The notes beneath the pieces were generated by a model. The model searched no databases, was not told the origin of the DNA, and worked only from the letters and a program-made list of their open reading frames with translations. Below, piece by piece: positions 25,865 through 35,584 of a DNA stretch of 50,655 nucleotides (within the stretch, counting starts at the first letter, position 1; the number at the start of each line of letters is the position of its first letter). This DNA comes from Gottfriedia acidiceleris (GTDB lineage Bacteria; Bacillota; Bacilli; Bacillales; Bacillaceae_G): positions 1 to 50,655 of the forward strand of contig NZ_SCFN01000009.1 of assembly GCF_004138285.1 (NCBI RefSeq). Reading direction: 5' to 3'. The position numbers and the translations under genes were made by a program.

Positions 25865-26041
25865 CTACTCTTTCATTTACTCTTTTTAAGATACCCTTTA
25901 TCTTGTAGTTTCTATTTCTGCCTTTAAATTTTGTATGATTTTTTTTATTGAAAATAGGAATTTTTAGAAAAATGTCGAATTAAGTAAGATAGAAGAAATA
26001 TATAACAACTTGATAATAGCTCCAAGAAGGGATGAAGATTG

Positions 26042-26659
26042 ATGTTTTTGGTGACAGAAGACTTCAAAACGTTTATTAGGAAATATCCAATCACAACAAT
26101 TATGGTTGGTTTATGTACCATATTAGCGATCATTACGACATTTTTAGGTGGATATACGATCAAAAATATCATCAATTTAGGTGGATATGAGCACGAATTA
26201 GTAAAACAAGGTGAAATATGGAGACTTTTTACTTATGCATTTATGCACGGAAGCTACGCTCATTTTTTTATGAATATGACCTTTATGATTATTTTAGGTA
26301 GACCATTAGAAAGAGCGTTAGGTTCAGTTAAATTTTTACTATTTTATTTATTATCGGTTATTCTTACAGGACTTATTATTAATTTTAACTATTCACCTAA
26401 TACAGTTGAGACAGGGGCATCCGGTGTTGGCTATGCTTTTTTAGGAATGTATTTATTTATTACCTTATTTAGAAAAAAGATGCTCTTTTCAGATGATCGT
26501 AAGTTTGTCATAACATTTTTAGGAATTGGATTACTATCTTCATTAATTATCCCGTCAACAAGTTTAACTGGTCACTTGGCAGGTATGATTATCGGTTTTA
26601 TGATCACTCCTCTATTATTAAAAAAGGGTGCAAGGTTTCAAAACTCCGTTAATATTTAA
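26042..26659 (+). CDS. Rhomboid family intramembrane serine protease
   Basis: 205 residues with about six membrane helices. WRLFTYAFMHGSYAHFFMNM is the typical first-loop/helix-2 motif (oxyanion Asn), TGASGVGYAF supplies the catalytic Ser, and LTGHLAGMIIGF the catalytic His. It is a compact six-helix form. The ATG at 26042 follows AAGGGATG. Substrate unknown. Confidence 0.9.
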   Translation: MFLVTEDFKTFIRKYPITTIMVGLCTILAIITTFLGGYTIKNIINLGGYEHELVKQGEIWRLFTYAFMHGSYAHFFMNMTFMIILGRPLERALGSVKFLLFYLLSVILTGLIINFNYSPNTVETGASGVGYAFLGMYLFITLFRKKMLFSDDRKFVITFLGIGLLSSLIIPSTSLTGHLAGMIIGFMITPLLLKKGARFQNSVNI

Positions 26660-26714
26660 GCTTTATATACATATATGAGTATAAGTAATTAAGTTATATC
26701 AATAAAATATTATC

Positions 26715-26751
26715 AAAACAAACCTAGTTCAGATTGAATTAGGTTTGTTTT
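26715..26751 (+). terminator. Terminator after the rhomboid gene
   Basis: AAAACAAACCTA / TAGGTTTGTTTT inverted repeat. Confidence 0.88.
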
Positions 26752-26901
26752 GATTGTTAATTGGTTGAGAGTTAACGTTTAACTACATTGAGTTTCCATG
26801 TTTTTATGGTTGAGTAAAACGTACCATGAAGTTAAAATAAGTTTAATATTAATATTCTAAAATAATTAATTGGTTTAATATAAACCAGAAAGGTGTTGAA
26901 A

Positions 26902-28077
26902 ATGCATAAAAACTTGAGAAGGCACAAAAAATTCTCGTTCTATGCGATTTCATATTACTTTTTGTTTGGTGCTATTTGGATTATAATGTCAAATTCTTTA
27001 ATTAAATATTATTTTGGGGAAATCGATTTGAATATCTCAATCTTAAAAGGTTTCATTTTAATCATAATTAGTGGTTTGTATTTTTATTCTTTATTAATAA
27101 AAAAAAATAAAGTAGTTAATTCAGTAGAAGACCGTTATCAAATGTTTGTCGAAAATTCGTCTGATATTATTGTCGTAGTAGATTTGTCTGGTAGGATCGA
27201 ATATACTTCACCTTCTGTTCAATCATTACTAAGTTATGAACAATCTGAATACGTAAGAAAATCAATTTTTGACTTTTTAGATGAAGATGCAGATGCATCG
27301 AAAATGAAGCAAGAGTTTATTAATCGTAAAGAATTTAAAACTAGCTCTCAGTTTAAAGTAAATATTGAACATAAACTTGGATATAAGGTTGTATTAGAAT
27401 GTAAATGTGTACCAATCATAAATGAAAATGGTAAAGTTCAAAAATTAATGTATTTTGCACAGGATATCACCTTACAAACGCAATCTGAACGAAAATTATT
27501 GGAAAGTGAAGAGCGATATCAAAAATTAGTGAAATATTCACCTGAAACTACGCTGATTTATGGGTTGGATGGGAAAATTTTATATATAAATAATGCAGGC
27601 CTAAAATTAATGGGTGTTGATCATATTAATCAAATCGTTGGAAAAAATGTGTTTGAGTTTTTAACCGAAGAATCAATCAATATTGCACAAAACGATTTAA
27701 TGAAAGTGATCGATGGTGAAATTATTACGAATGAATATACTCTCACACGACCAGATGGAGCAAGTGTTTTTACAGAAGCTTTAACCTACTTAACAATTTT
27801 CCAAGGAATGGATGCTTTACAAGTAGTTGCACGTTATATTACGGAACGAAAAAAAACTGCCGAAAAAATGGAATACCTTGCTTATTACGATACTTTATCT
27901 GGATTAGGAAATCAAAATGCGTTATACAAACAAATTGAAATCGCTTTGTTGAAAAGTAAAAAATTAAATCAACTATGTCAATTATGTTTATGGACCTTGA
28001 CCGTTTTAAAAATATTAATGATACATTTGGTCACAGCTTTGGAGATAAGATACTTCAAAAAGTTACCGAAAGATTAA
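26902..28077 (+). pseudogene. PAS-PAS-GGDEF-EAL protein, N-terminal part (frameshifted)
   Basis: Two membrane helices (about 13-35 and 44-62) are followed by two PAS domains (RYQMFVENSSDIIVVVDLSG and RYQKLVKYSPETTLIYGLDG) and the start of a GGDEF domain (MEYLAYYDTLSGLGNQNALY). After the A6 run at 27958-27963 this frame turns to non-family sequence and stops. One more A would continue it into the frame that encodes the rest of GGDEF and EAL. The ATG at 26902 has AAAGG 8 bases upstream. Sequencing error, true mutation or slippage are all possible. Confidence 0.75.
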
Positions 28078-29189
28078 AACTAAGCATGGGCAAAAATTGT
28101 GAAGTGTTTCGTTTCGATGGGGATTGTTTTGTTATTTTATTAAAAAATTCTGATTCAATACAAGCTGAAGAATTGGCTAAAAAGATTTTACAATCATTCT
28201 CAAAACCATTAATAATTGAAGAACGGAATATACATGTTTCGTTTAGTATCGGCATCAGTATGTATCCAGAAGATGGAACAACTGTGGAGTTGCTATTTCA
28301 GAATGCTGATACCGCAATGAACGCAGTAAAAGAATCAGGCAAGAATGGCTATAATTTTTATACAGAACAAGTTAAACAAGCAAATGACCGAAAAATGGAA
28401 CTAGAAATTGGGATACGAAAAGCTTTAGAGAACGATGATTTTAGTTTACATTACCAACCACAAATAAACTTAGTTACAAATGAAATCATTGGATTAGAAG
28501 CATTAGTTCGTTGGAAACATCCAAAATATGGATTCATTCCTCCAATTGAATTCATACCAGTTGCAGAAGAAACAGGTCTTATTATCTTATTAGGTAAAAG
28601 GGTATTAGAAACCGCGTGCCATCAATTTAAAAGATGGATTGATGCAGGTGTTCCACTAAAAAGTCTTGCAGTGAATGTGTCAGGGGTTCAGTTTAGAGAT
28701 AAAGAATTTGTCGACACAGTCAGTAATATATTAATTGATTCTAAATTAGAACCAAAATACCTAGATCTAGAAATAACTGAAAGTGTGACGCAAGAAATTG
28801 TAGAAGCTACAAAAATAATGAATGAACTAAAATCAATTGGTGTTCGACTTTCAATTGATGATTTTGGAACAGGCTATTCTTCTTTTGGTTATTTACAACA
28901 ATTTCCATTTGATAAATTAAAAATAGATAAATCATTTATTGATGATATTAATGTCTCTTCAAACTCTGAAGCAATTATTAGCGCGATTATTGATCTAGGC
29001 AATAAACTTGGATATGACATGGTAGCAGAAGGTGTTGAAAATAAAACGCAAGTTGACTTTTTACAAATTCAAAATTGTAAATACGCACAAGGTTATTTTT
29101 ATAGTAAGCCATTACCTGTCGAGGAATTAGAAAATAAGTTTCATGACCAGCTTATTAACGCCAAAATTAGTAGGAGTGCAGGCATTTGA
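27975..29189 (+). pseudogene. PAS-PAS-GGDEF-EAL protein, C-terminal part (frameshifted)
   Basis: The -1 frame resumes the GGDEF domain at IMFMDLDRFKNINDTFGH. The signature is degenerate (DGDCF in place of GGDEF), so cyclase activity is unlikely. The EAL domain looks competent: LEALVRWKHP, NVSGVQF, LEITES, DDFGTGYSSF, KIDKSF and EGVE are present. It would hydrolyse c-di-GMP. The ATG at 27975 has no ribosome-binding site, so production probably depends on the upstream frame. It overlaps the next cyclase gene by 4 bases. Confidence 0.75.
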
Positions 29190-30817
29190 AACGAATTCGA
29201 TTGTTGTTGGTCATTTTAGTATCAATCATTTTTGTAGGAAGTTCACTTTATTATTTTAATATAACTGAAACAACTAAGTTCGAAAAAAGCTTTGATATTG
29301 ATTACCGTAATATACAAGATTATTCAAAAACAGGTTCTGATTTCACTGAAGTTTTAAAAATCTACTCAAATGAATTTTTAAACAAAGATGAAAGTAATAA
29401 TGCGATGAACGACACGAGTTACATCCATTACGATCCGATAAAAAAAGAGTTCAATAGTGATTCGATCAAAGATACACTGTATGAAAATAAAAAAGGGAAT
29501 ATTACGGGAATCGGAAAGCCAAAGGATAATCAATTGAAATTTAAGGAAATTTTGTTGGCGGATCGATTAAATAATTATTTTTCAGAAATATACAGTTCAT
29601 ATCCTGATATAACTTGGATTTACTATACAAGCATCTCTGGTTTTAATAATTTATATCCTTTTGTTCCGTCGAATGAATTTAAATTTTCGAATGATTTATT
29701 AAAAGAAGAAAGTACGACATTAGGTACAATCGAATCAAATCCATATCGCAAACCTTATTGGAGCCGTCCTTATTTGGACAAAGCAGGAAAAGGAATGATG
29801 GTAACAGTATCTTCACCTGTTGATTATAAACAACGATATGTTGGATCAATTTCAATTGATATTACCTTTGAAAATTTAAGTAGAGAATTAAATAAAGATT
29901 ATACTGCGATTTTATCGGATAAAAAGGGTAATATTATAGCTTCTTCAAATCAAGAATTTTTATCATCTGATAAAATAATAAATATGACAAAATTAGATAA
30001 AAAGTATTCTAGCGGATCTTTAGAAAAAATAAATACAATGCAGAATGAAACACTAACAACTCTTAACGGAATGAAAGTACTAAAATGTGATTTTCCAGGT
30101 ACGGACTGGACGTTTTATTACATTTTAACAACCTCAGCTATGCTAAAAATCATTGGTATTAAGATTCTACCAATTGTATTTATCACCATTCTCTTGGTAT
30201 GGATTACATGGATAGCAGAAAAAAGAATGGATGCTGAAAAAAAGTTAAAGGGATTAGTAAATGATTTAGAATGCAAGAAAACCGAGTTAGAAAATCTTTC
30301 ATTAAAGGACCCTTTAACTGGAGTTTTAAATCGAAGAGGGCTCAACGACTTGATACTCTCTGATTTAGAAAAAACTACTGAAACAGAGTTAGACTGCTCA
30401 TTTTTGATTTTTGATATCGATAATTTTAAAAAAATTAATGATCACTATGGGCATACAATCGGTGATTTTGTACTAAGTCAGAGTGCTAAATTAATTAAAG
30501 AATTGATTCGTAATCATGATTATTTAGGGCGATGGGGTGGAGAAGAGTTTCTAATCGTATTACCAAATACACCTTTTCATCAATCAAAAGAAATAGCTGA
30601 AAGACTTAGATGTGCGATTGAGGAACACGAATTTCATTATGAAAGTCTAAACATACACGTTACGATGACGTTTGGTCTATCGAGATTTAATCCACAAAAA
30701 GGTGTAGTTGAGAGTATTAATCGCGCTGATAAGGCGATGTATGCAGGAAAACAAAACGGGAAAAATTGTGTTATTTGTTACGAAGATTTAAACGGTGAAG
30801 AACCTTCTAAAAAATAG
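29186..30817 (+). CDS. dCache-GGDEF diguanylate cyclase
   Basis: 543 residues. An N-terminal helix (about 5-24) and a second one (about 323-345) frame an extracellular Cache-type sensor (PYRKPYWSRPYLDKAGKGMM, VGSISIDITFENL). Then a GGDEF domain: DPLTGVLNRRG, DIDNFKKIND and the active motif GGEEF. RNHD five residues before it is a product-inhibition I-site. It makes c-di-GMP. Start TTG (AGGAGTG upstream) overlaps the EAL gene stop, so cyclase and phosphodiesterase are co-expressed. Confidence 0.92.
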   Translation: MKRIRLLLVILVSIIFVGSSLYYFNITETTKFEKSFDIDYRNIQDYSKTGSDFTEVLKIYSNEFLNKDESNNAMNDTSYIHYDPIKKEFNSDSIKDTLYENKKGNITGIGKPKDNQLKFKEILLADRLNNYFSEIYSSYPDITWIYYTSISGFNNLYPFVPSNEFKFSNDLLKEESTTLGTIESNPYRKPYWSRPYLDKAGKGMMVTVSSPVDYKQRYVGSISIDITFENLSRELNKDYTAILSDKKGNIIASSNQEFLSSDKIINMTKLDKKYSSGSLEKINTMQNETLTTLNGMKVLKCDFPGTDWTFYYILTTSAMLKIIGIKILPIVFITILLVWITWIAEKRMDAEKKLKGLVNDLECKKTELENLSLKDPLTGVLNRRGLNDLILSDLEKTTETELDCSFLIFDIDNFKKINDHYGHTIGDFVLSQSAKLIKELIRNHDYLGRWGGEEFLIVLPNTPFHQSKEIAERLRCAIEEHEFHYESLNIHVTMTFGLSRFNPQKGVVESINRADKAMYAGKQNGKNCVICYEDLNGEEPSKK

Positions 30818-30832
30818 AAGGTTCTCTTTTTT
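30799..30832 (+). terminator. Terminator overlapping the end of the cyclase gene
   Basis: AGAACCTTCTA / TAGAAGGTTCT arms, then CTTTTTT; the stop codon lies inside the right arm. Confidence 0.9.
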
Positions 30833-30850
30833 AGAGTGCTCATTTTTAAT

Positions 30851-31360
30851 TTAAAAATCATATAAATCAATAATTCGGTCAGCTGTTTGACGGTTTCTAC
30901 ATAATTTGTAAATATCATTAAAAAAACGTTCAACTTCAGTAGAAGAATTTGGTATTGGTATTTCTACTTGAAGCGATCCGAAAACTTGCTTGAAATAAGC
31001 TTTTCGCTCAGCATTTTTTCCATCTCGTTTCAATGGGTTATATTTCCAGACCAAAGAAAATTGTCCATCTTGTTCATGAATTTCTCTTATTTCTGCAGCG
31101 GTTGTTGATTTATTTTCAACATATATGACTAAATAAAAATTTTCATTTCGATGCCAGTCGATTAATAGTAAATAATAGCTTTCTTCCTCGACCTTACTTA
31201 GATGAAAGGCTGAAACAATCGTTTTACCGTTTGTCCATTGTTGAAAATTTTGTAATGTATTTAAAGTTGTTGGAATTTCTTCAATATTAAATAAAGAATT
31301 ATTTGAAACCATCCATTGTTTAATATGATTTGAAATACTTATTGCAAATTCTTTTTTCAT
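30851..31360 (-). CDS. Conserved hypothetical protein, ~169 residues
   Basis: Two adjacent ATGs; the second (31360) has GAGGT at better spacing. No membrane segment or signal. The sequence (IKQWMVSNNSLFNIEEIPTT, YYLLLIDWHRNENFYLVIYV) suggests a mixed alpha/beta cytosolic protein. I do not recognise the family. Convergent with the cyclase gene. Confidence 0.65.
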   Translation of the reverse strand: MKKEFAISISNHIKQWMVSNNSLFNIEEIPTTLNTLQNFQQWTNGKTIVSAFHLSKVEEESYYLLLIDWHRNENFYLVIYVENKSTTAAEIREIHEQDGQFSLVWKYNPLKRDGKNAERKAYFKQVFGSLQVEIPIPNSSTEVERFFNDIYKLCRNRQTADRIIDLYDF

Positions 31361-31510
31361 CATTTACCTCAACCATTAATTAAGTCCTTTTTCTTATCAT
31401 ATCATCAATATCAGCATAATAAAATTCTTCCTTGTAATAATCTACCATCTATAAGTTAAAGTTCAAATACTCATATTATTAATGATGATATAACTAAGGA
31501 GGAATTTATA

Positions 31511-31663
31511 ATGGCAAGAGGTAAAAGCTTTAATCATAAGAAAAAAGGTCATGAACCAACTCATCCAAAAGGATCACTAGTCGCACCTGAAGACCGTAAA
31601 CATGAAGATCGAGAAGAAGATTATATTGTGACAGAAGAAGCATTTAAAAATCGCATTCAATAA
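31511..31663 (+). CDS. Small basic/acidic protein, 50 residues
   Basis: ATG at 31511 follows an ideal AAGGAGG. The head is basic (MARGKSFNHKKKGHEPTHPK) and the tail acidic (EDRKHEDREEDYIVTEEAF). No hydrophobic core is visible and it is probably unfolded alone. A strong terminator follows. Such proteins in Bacillus are often spore- or stationary-phase-associated, but I have no firm match. Confidence 0.65.
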   Translation: MARGKSFNHKKKGHEPTHPKGSLVAPEDRKHEDREEDYIVTEEAFKNRIQ

Positions 31664-31672
31664 AAAATGATA

Positions 31673-31716
31673 AAAATGGACTCAGATTGTATATACCTGA
31701 GTCCATTTTTATTTTA
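31673..31716. terminator. Bidirectional terminator between the small gene and lysK
   Basis: AAAATGGACTCAG / CTGAGTCCATTTTT stem with A- and T-runs on both sides. Confidence 0.9.
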
Positions 31717-31729
31717 GCTTCCTTCTATA

Positions 31730-33298
31730 TTAACCTTCGTTGAAGTTTAATAAGTTGATTAGCTGATTTTTATTTACTGCTTGAAACAACAATGGAATAG
31801 GTGGCCCACTTGTTCTACTTAAAACGAGTTGATAGATCATTGTGAAAAAAGTTTTTTGATTTGCTTTCATCATTTTTTTATCGTCATGATAACAAATCGA
31901 ATATAATTCTTTCATTAATTCAGTTTGATCTGGGTGCTTGTTATTTAATAGATAGTCACATAAATTTTTCAACCAATCCTTCTGTTCATCATTTAAAGAA
32001 TGATAAAATTCAATTGTTTGTTCTTCATTTACAATTATATTTTTTTGTGGATAGTATTTTTTAATCCAATATTCAGCCATATGACTAATTTTCTCTATTT
32101 CCTTGGCTGAGTATGTTTCCGCATTATTAACAAATATGTCTTTTAATAGATCTACATTGTAATTAACGAGAGGCAGAATGCTAGCAACATGATTAAACTT
32201 TGGATATTTTTTATCAATTTTACCAATATGTGCAAATTCGAGCGATTGACAAATATCTAAATCGTGTAAAGATTGATCAATATAATTTGATTGATACCTT
32301 TCAAATTCTGAATAGTTTTTAATCACATCTTCATCTAGACCAATATTAAATGCTGCTGTTGGTTTATATTTAGCAAACATAAAAAGGATGACTTCTGGTA
32401 AATAGATTTTCAATAACTCAGATGGTGTTATTAAATTTCCAGAGGAGCTAGACATTTTTTGTTTCTGACCTTTTATTCCAATAAACTCATATGGTGTATA
32501 ATGAGGTGCATCATAGTTGAAAATGGCTTTAGCAATTTCTTTAGAAACGTTGTAACTGCCTGTTTCAGATGAATGGTCTCTTCCACCAGGTTCAAATACA
32601 ACGTCTTCTTTCATCCATCTCATAGCCCAATCAATTTTCCAGTTTAATTTAATATTGTTTGCAGTTTCTACAGATAATTGATTTGAATATCCACAACGAC
32701 ATTTATAATTTAAAATTTTGCTTTCATTATTATATCGAGTAATTGAAGGGTCATCTTTCTCGCAATTTTCACAGTACAGAGTAATAGGGTAAAAATCATT
32801 ACGTTCTTGTTCATTTGGAACACTTGTTTTGAACTTCATTAAAATATCATAAATTTCTTTTCTTTTTTCAATAGCGTGTATTATGTCTACATTGTATCTA
32901 CCAGATTTATATTCATTACTTTGATAGATAAACTCAACCTCAATTCCTAGTTCAGATAAGGAATTTTCAAATTCCTTTTCAAAGTGTTCGGCGAATGATG
33001 AGTGACTGCCAAATGGGTCAGGGATATTTGAATAGGCTTTACCTATAAAATGATGATAAGTTGGATCAATATTATTCGGGACCTTCCTAAAACGATCAAA
33101 ATCATCCCAAGAAAAGATAAATCTTGTTTTCTTACCTAAATTATTTAAAGCTTTCACAACAAAATAAGTTGTAATGATCTCACGAAAATTTCCAATATGA
33201 ACCGAACCGGATGGGCTTATGCCAGATGCACATACATAAGGTTTTTTATTCGGATATTTTTCAATTAATTCATTTGCGATTTTATATGCCCAATGCTT
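31730..33298 (-). CDS. lysK: Class I (archaeal-type) lysyl-tRNA synthetase with no recognisable start codon
   Basis: The frame from 33298 to 31730 encodes about 522 residues of a class I LysRS. HIGN (in SPSGSVHIGN) and KMSSS (in KQKMSSSSGN) are the two class I signatures, and a Cys cluster CENC...CRCG lies near residue 180. Where ATG is expected, 5 bases after GAGGTG and just before His-Trp-Ala-Tyr, the sequence is AAG (33298-33296). No ATG, GTG or TTG lies in frame before a GTG at 33157, which would remove the HIGH motif. A lysine T-box leader precedes it. In B. cereus this enzyme coexists with class II LysS, so loss may be tolerated. Confidence 0.8.
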   Translation of the reverse strand, partial: KHWAYKIANELIEKYPNKKPYVCASGISPSGSVHIGNFREIITTYFVVKALNNLGKKTRFIFSWDDFDRFRKVPNNIDPTYHHFIGKAYSNIPDPFGSHSSFAEHFEKEFENSLSELGIEVEFIYQSNEYKSGRYNVDIIHAIEKRKEIYDILMKFKTSVPNEQERNDFYPITLYCENCEKDDPSITRYNNESKILNYKCRCGYSNQLSVETANNIKLNWKIDWAMRWMKEDVVFEPGGRDHSSETGSYNVSKEIAKAIFNYDAPHYTPYEFIGIKGQKQKMSSSSGNLITPSELLKIYLPEVILFMFAKYKPTAAFNIGLDEDVIKNYSEFERYQSNYIDQSLHDLDICQSLEFAHIGKIDKKYPKFNHVASILPLVNYNVDLLKDIFVNNAETYSAKEIEKISHMAEYWIKKYYPQKNIIVNEEQTIEFYHSLNDEQKDWLKNLCDYLLNNKHPDQTELMKELYSICYHDDKKMMKANQKTFFTMIYQLVLSRTSGPPIPLLFQAVNKNQLINLLNFNEG

Positions 33299-33336
33299 GT
33301 TATCACCTCGAAATTTTTTTTATTTAACCTTCTAAT

Positions 33337-33598
33337 TGCAATAAAAAAACTCCCACCCCCAAGATTTATCATCTTGAGGACGAGAGTTGTTAACTTCGTG
33401 GTACCACCCCAGTTTATTGATATGTTACCATACCAACCTTATTTAGGTACGGCACGAATGCTTATACCCTATCTCTATAACGGGAGAACCCGGCGTACCA
33501 TTCCTAATGTGAACTTTAGTTCCATACGAAGCTCCAAGTCTTTTTTCATAAAGTTTATTATTACTCCTTTTTCAGCACACAGGAGCTCTCTGTAAATA
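33337..33598 (-). promoter_or_regulatory. T-box leader (tRNA-responsive) of lysK
   Basis: On the minus strand the leader begins near AGAGAGCTCCTGTGTGCTG, has AGTA of the specifier-loop base, the T-box core GGGGTGGTACCACG (complement of 33397-33410), and a terminator (33343-33389: AACTC...GAGTT enclosing CAAGAT/ATCTTG, then T7). Uncharged tRNA-Lys should favour antitermination. The specifier is probably AAA; its position is not fixed by reading alone. Confidence 0.88.
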
Positions 33599-33659
33599 AT
33601 TTTTAACTTTATTACTTTTCTCTTCATAGCTTTTAAATTTCGAAATATTAATTGTTATT

Positions 33660-33688
33660 ATATTAATCAAAACAATATTAATTGTCAA
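33660..33688 (-). promoter_or_regulatory. Promoter of the T-box-lysK transcript
   Basis: Minus strand TTGACA (33688-33683), 17-bp spacer, TAATAT (33665-33660), about 60 bases before stem I. Confidence 0.6.
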
Positions 33689-33744
33689 TTAAATTTAATG
33701 TTGAATAAACTGATTTAAATACTGTTTGAACAGGAGGTGTCAAA

Positions 33745-34389
33745 TTGAGGGATTTAGTTGATGATTTACCCCTTATCGGTGCATATTTTTTATTATTTGG
33801 TACATCAACAGCTGCTGTTGGTGTTTCAAGTAAAAGAATCGTAAGTGAAAACTTTGGTAGAAGTTTATTCGCTAAAGGAAATGCAATCGAAGCATTTGGC
33901 AACTCTATACAAGCAATTGGGAGAGAAAAACTATATAAGAGAAAAGAAAAAGAATTTGAATTAACAATAATGATTGGTGCTTGGATTCAAGCAATCGGAA
34001 ACGGTACAAATACATTTGCAACAAATTTAGAAATTCAAGGTATGGAAAGAGAGGGGCATAAATTAAATGCACTTGGAAGTGTCATTCAATCAATAGGTGC
34101 TCAAATTGAAACAACTGGAGCATTGCCCGAGGGGACGCAACTAGGTAAAATTGAAGCTTATGGAAATCAATTAATCGGATTAGGTGCTTTAATCGACGGC
34201 ATTGGTAATGCTGCATTACTACGTGATAAAATTATTTTAGGAGATGATTTATTACTTGTCGGTAGTTGGGTTCAAGTGTTCGGAGCAATTTTAATTATTT
34301 ATGCACTGCGAAATAAAAGAAGCGAATATGAAAAAGAACAGTTAGAATATCGATATGGCTATTATTCAAATAAACGGTTCGAATGGTAA
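33745..34389 (+). CDS. Repetitive membrane-associated protein (DUF6944-like)
   Basis: 214 residues, TTG start with AGGAGG upstream. About six degenerate copies of a ~25-residue unit with G-N-x-I-Q-A-x-G occur (GNAIEAFGNSIQAIG, GAWIQAIGNGTNTFA, GSVIQSIGAQIETTG, GNQLIGLGALIDGIG, GSWVQVFGAIL). Hydrophobic stretches at both ends (LPLIGAYFLLFGTSTAAVGV and VQVFGAILIIYAL) could span membranes. The family is, I think, the one called DUF6944. No function is known. Divergent from lysK. Confidence 0.72.
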   Translation: MRDLVDDLPLIGAYFLLFGTSTAAVGVSSKRIVSENFGRSLFAKGNAIEAFGNSIQAIGREKLYKRKEKEFELTIMIGAWIQAIGNGTNTFATNLEIQGMEREGHKLNALGSVIQSIGAQIETTGALPEGTQLGKIEAYGNQLIGLGALIDGIGNAALLRDKIILGDDLLLVGSWVQVFGAILIIYALRNKRSEYEKEQLEYRYGYYSNKRFEW

Positions 34390-34565
34390 ATTAATAATTT
34401 TTTGTGAAGAATACGAAAAAAAGAAGGTATAAATTAGTTAATAGCAAATATTATTATTAAAATTATATTAAAACATTTTATTTTTCTGTAATAACATTTT
34501 GTGAGAAAATAGAAATAACCAATCTAAATAGAATTAACCAATTTTTGAAACAGAGGTATGATTAG

Positions 34566-35429
34566 ATGAATTTAAAAATAATAACAGATAGTGCGGCAGA
34601 TTTACCAAAGGAGATCATTGAACAATATAATATTGATGTTATTCCACTACGAGTTTATTCAGAAGATGAAAAAGAATATTTTGATGGTTTAACATTGGAT
34701 TCTAAAACTTTATTTAATGAAATGCGTAATGGAAAAGTATTTAAAACGTCTCTTCCTTCGTATGAATATATTTATAATACTTTCGTTAAATATGCAAAAG
34801 AAAATACACCATGTATCTATATTGCGTTTTCTTCTGAACTTTCAGGTACATATCAATCAGCAGTCATGGTAAAAAATGAGTTTGACGAGGAATTTCCTGA
34901 CTTTGATTTAGAGATATTTGATACAAAAAGTGCATCAATCGGACAAGGGCTAATAGCTGTTAATGCTGCAAAGCTTGCGATGAATGGAGCTACAAAAGAA
35001 GAGGTTGTTAATAATATAAAACATAGCATACAACATATTGAACATATCTTTACAGTAGATGACCTTCAATATTTGGTACGTGGAGGTCGCTTGAGTAAAG
35101 TGGCTGGTTTTGTAGGCAATTTATTAAATATTAAACCTATATTACACGTTGAAGATGGAAAGTTAATTCCACTTGAAAAAATTAGAGGTTCTAAAAAATT
35201 GATAAAAAGAATTCTTGAAATTATGGAATCTCGCGGGACAAATTTATCAACTCAATTAATTGGTATTTCTCACGGTGATGATTTAAATAAAGCAATTGAA
35301 ATTAAAAATGCTATGACAGAGACATTTGGATGTAAGGAATTTGTCATTAATTCGATCGGGTCGGCTATAGGTGCACATGCAGGGCCTGGTACTTTAGCAA
35401 TATTTTTTATGAACGAAAATAAAAAATAA
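34566..35429 (+). CDS. DegV family fatty-acid-binding protein
   Basis: 287 residues. The N-terminal ITDSAADLP and the segments TSLPSYEYIY, YIAFSSELSGTYQSA and DTKSASIGQGL are typical DegV marks, with VDDLQYLVRGGRLSK before the C-terminal lobe. DegV/FakB proteins bind a fatty acid and present it to FakA kinase. The gene is alone; no fakA is in the window. Start ATG at 34566. Confidence 0.93.
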   Translation: MNLKIITDSAADLPKEIIEQYNIDVIPLRVYSEDEKEYFDGLTLDSKTLFNEMRNGKVFKTSLPSYEYIYNTFVKYAKENTPCIYIAFSSELSGTYQSAVMVKNEFDEEFPDFDLEIFDTKSASIGQGLIAVNAAKLAMNGATKEEVVNNIKHSIQHIEHIFTVDDLQYLVRGGRLSKVAGFVGNLLNIKPILHVEDGKLIPLEKIRGSKKLIKRILEIMESRGTNLSTQLIGISHGDDLNKAIEIKNAMTETFGCKEFVINSIGSAIGAHAGPGTLAIFFMNENKK

Positions 35430-35435
35430 AAATTA

Positions 35436-35476
35436 AAAGAGCTAATTTTACAAAATGAAATTAGTTCTTTTTTATT
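35436..35476 (+). terminator. Terminator after degV-like gene
   Basis: AAGAGCTAATTT / AAATTAGTTCTT arms then T-run. Confidence 0.88.
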
Positions 35477-35584
35477 TTAATTTTCTGACAATATTACCCG
35501 GATAATAATTCATACATAATTACTTCATAAAAGGTAAATAGTATTTATGTAATCTTCAACAACTAATTATATGAGGTGAAAACG

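Noticed and set aside
30851-31663. Toxin-antitoxin pair (169-residue protein and 50-residue charged protein)
   Set aside because: They are on opposite strands, do not share a transcript, and have no toxin or antitoxin motif.
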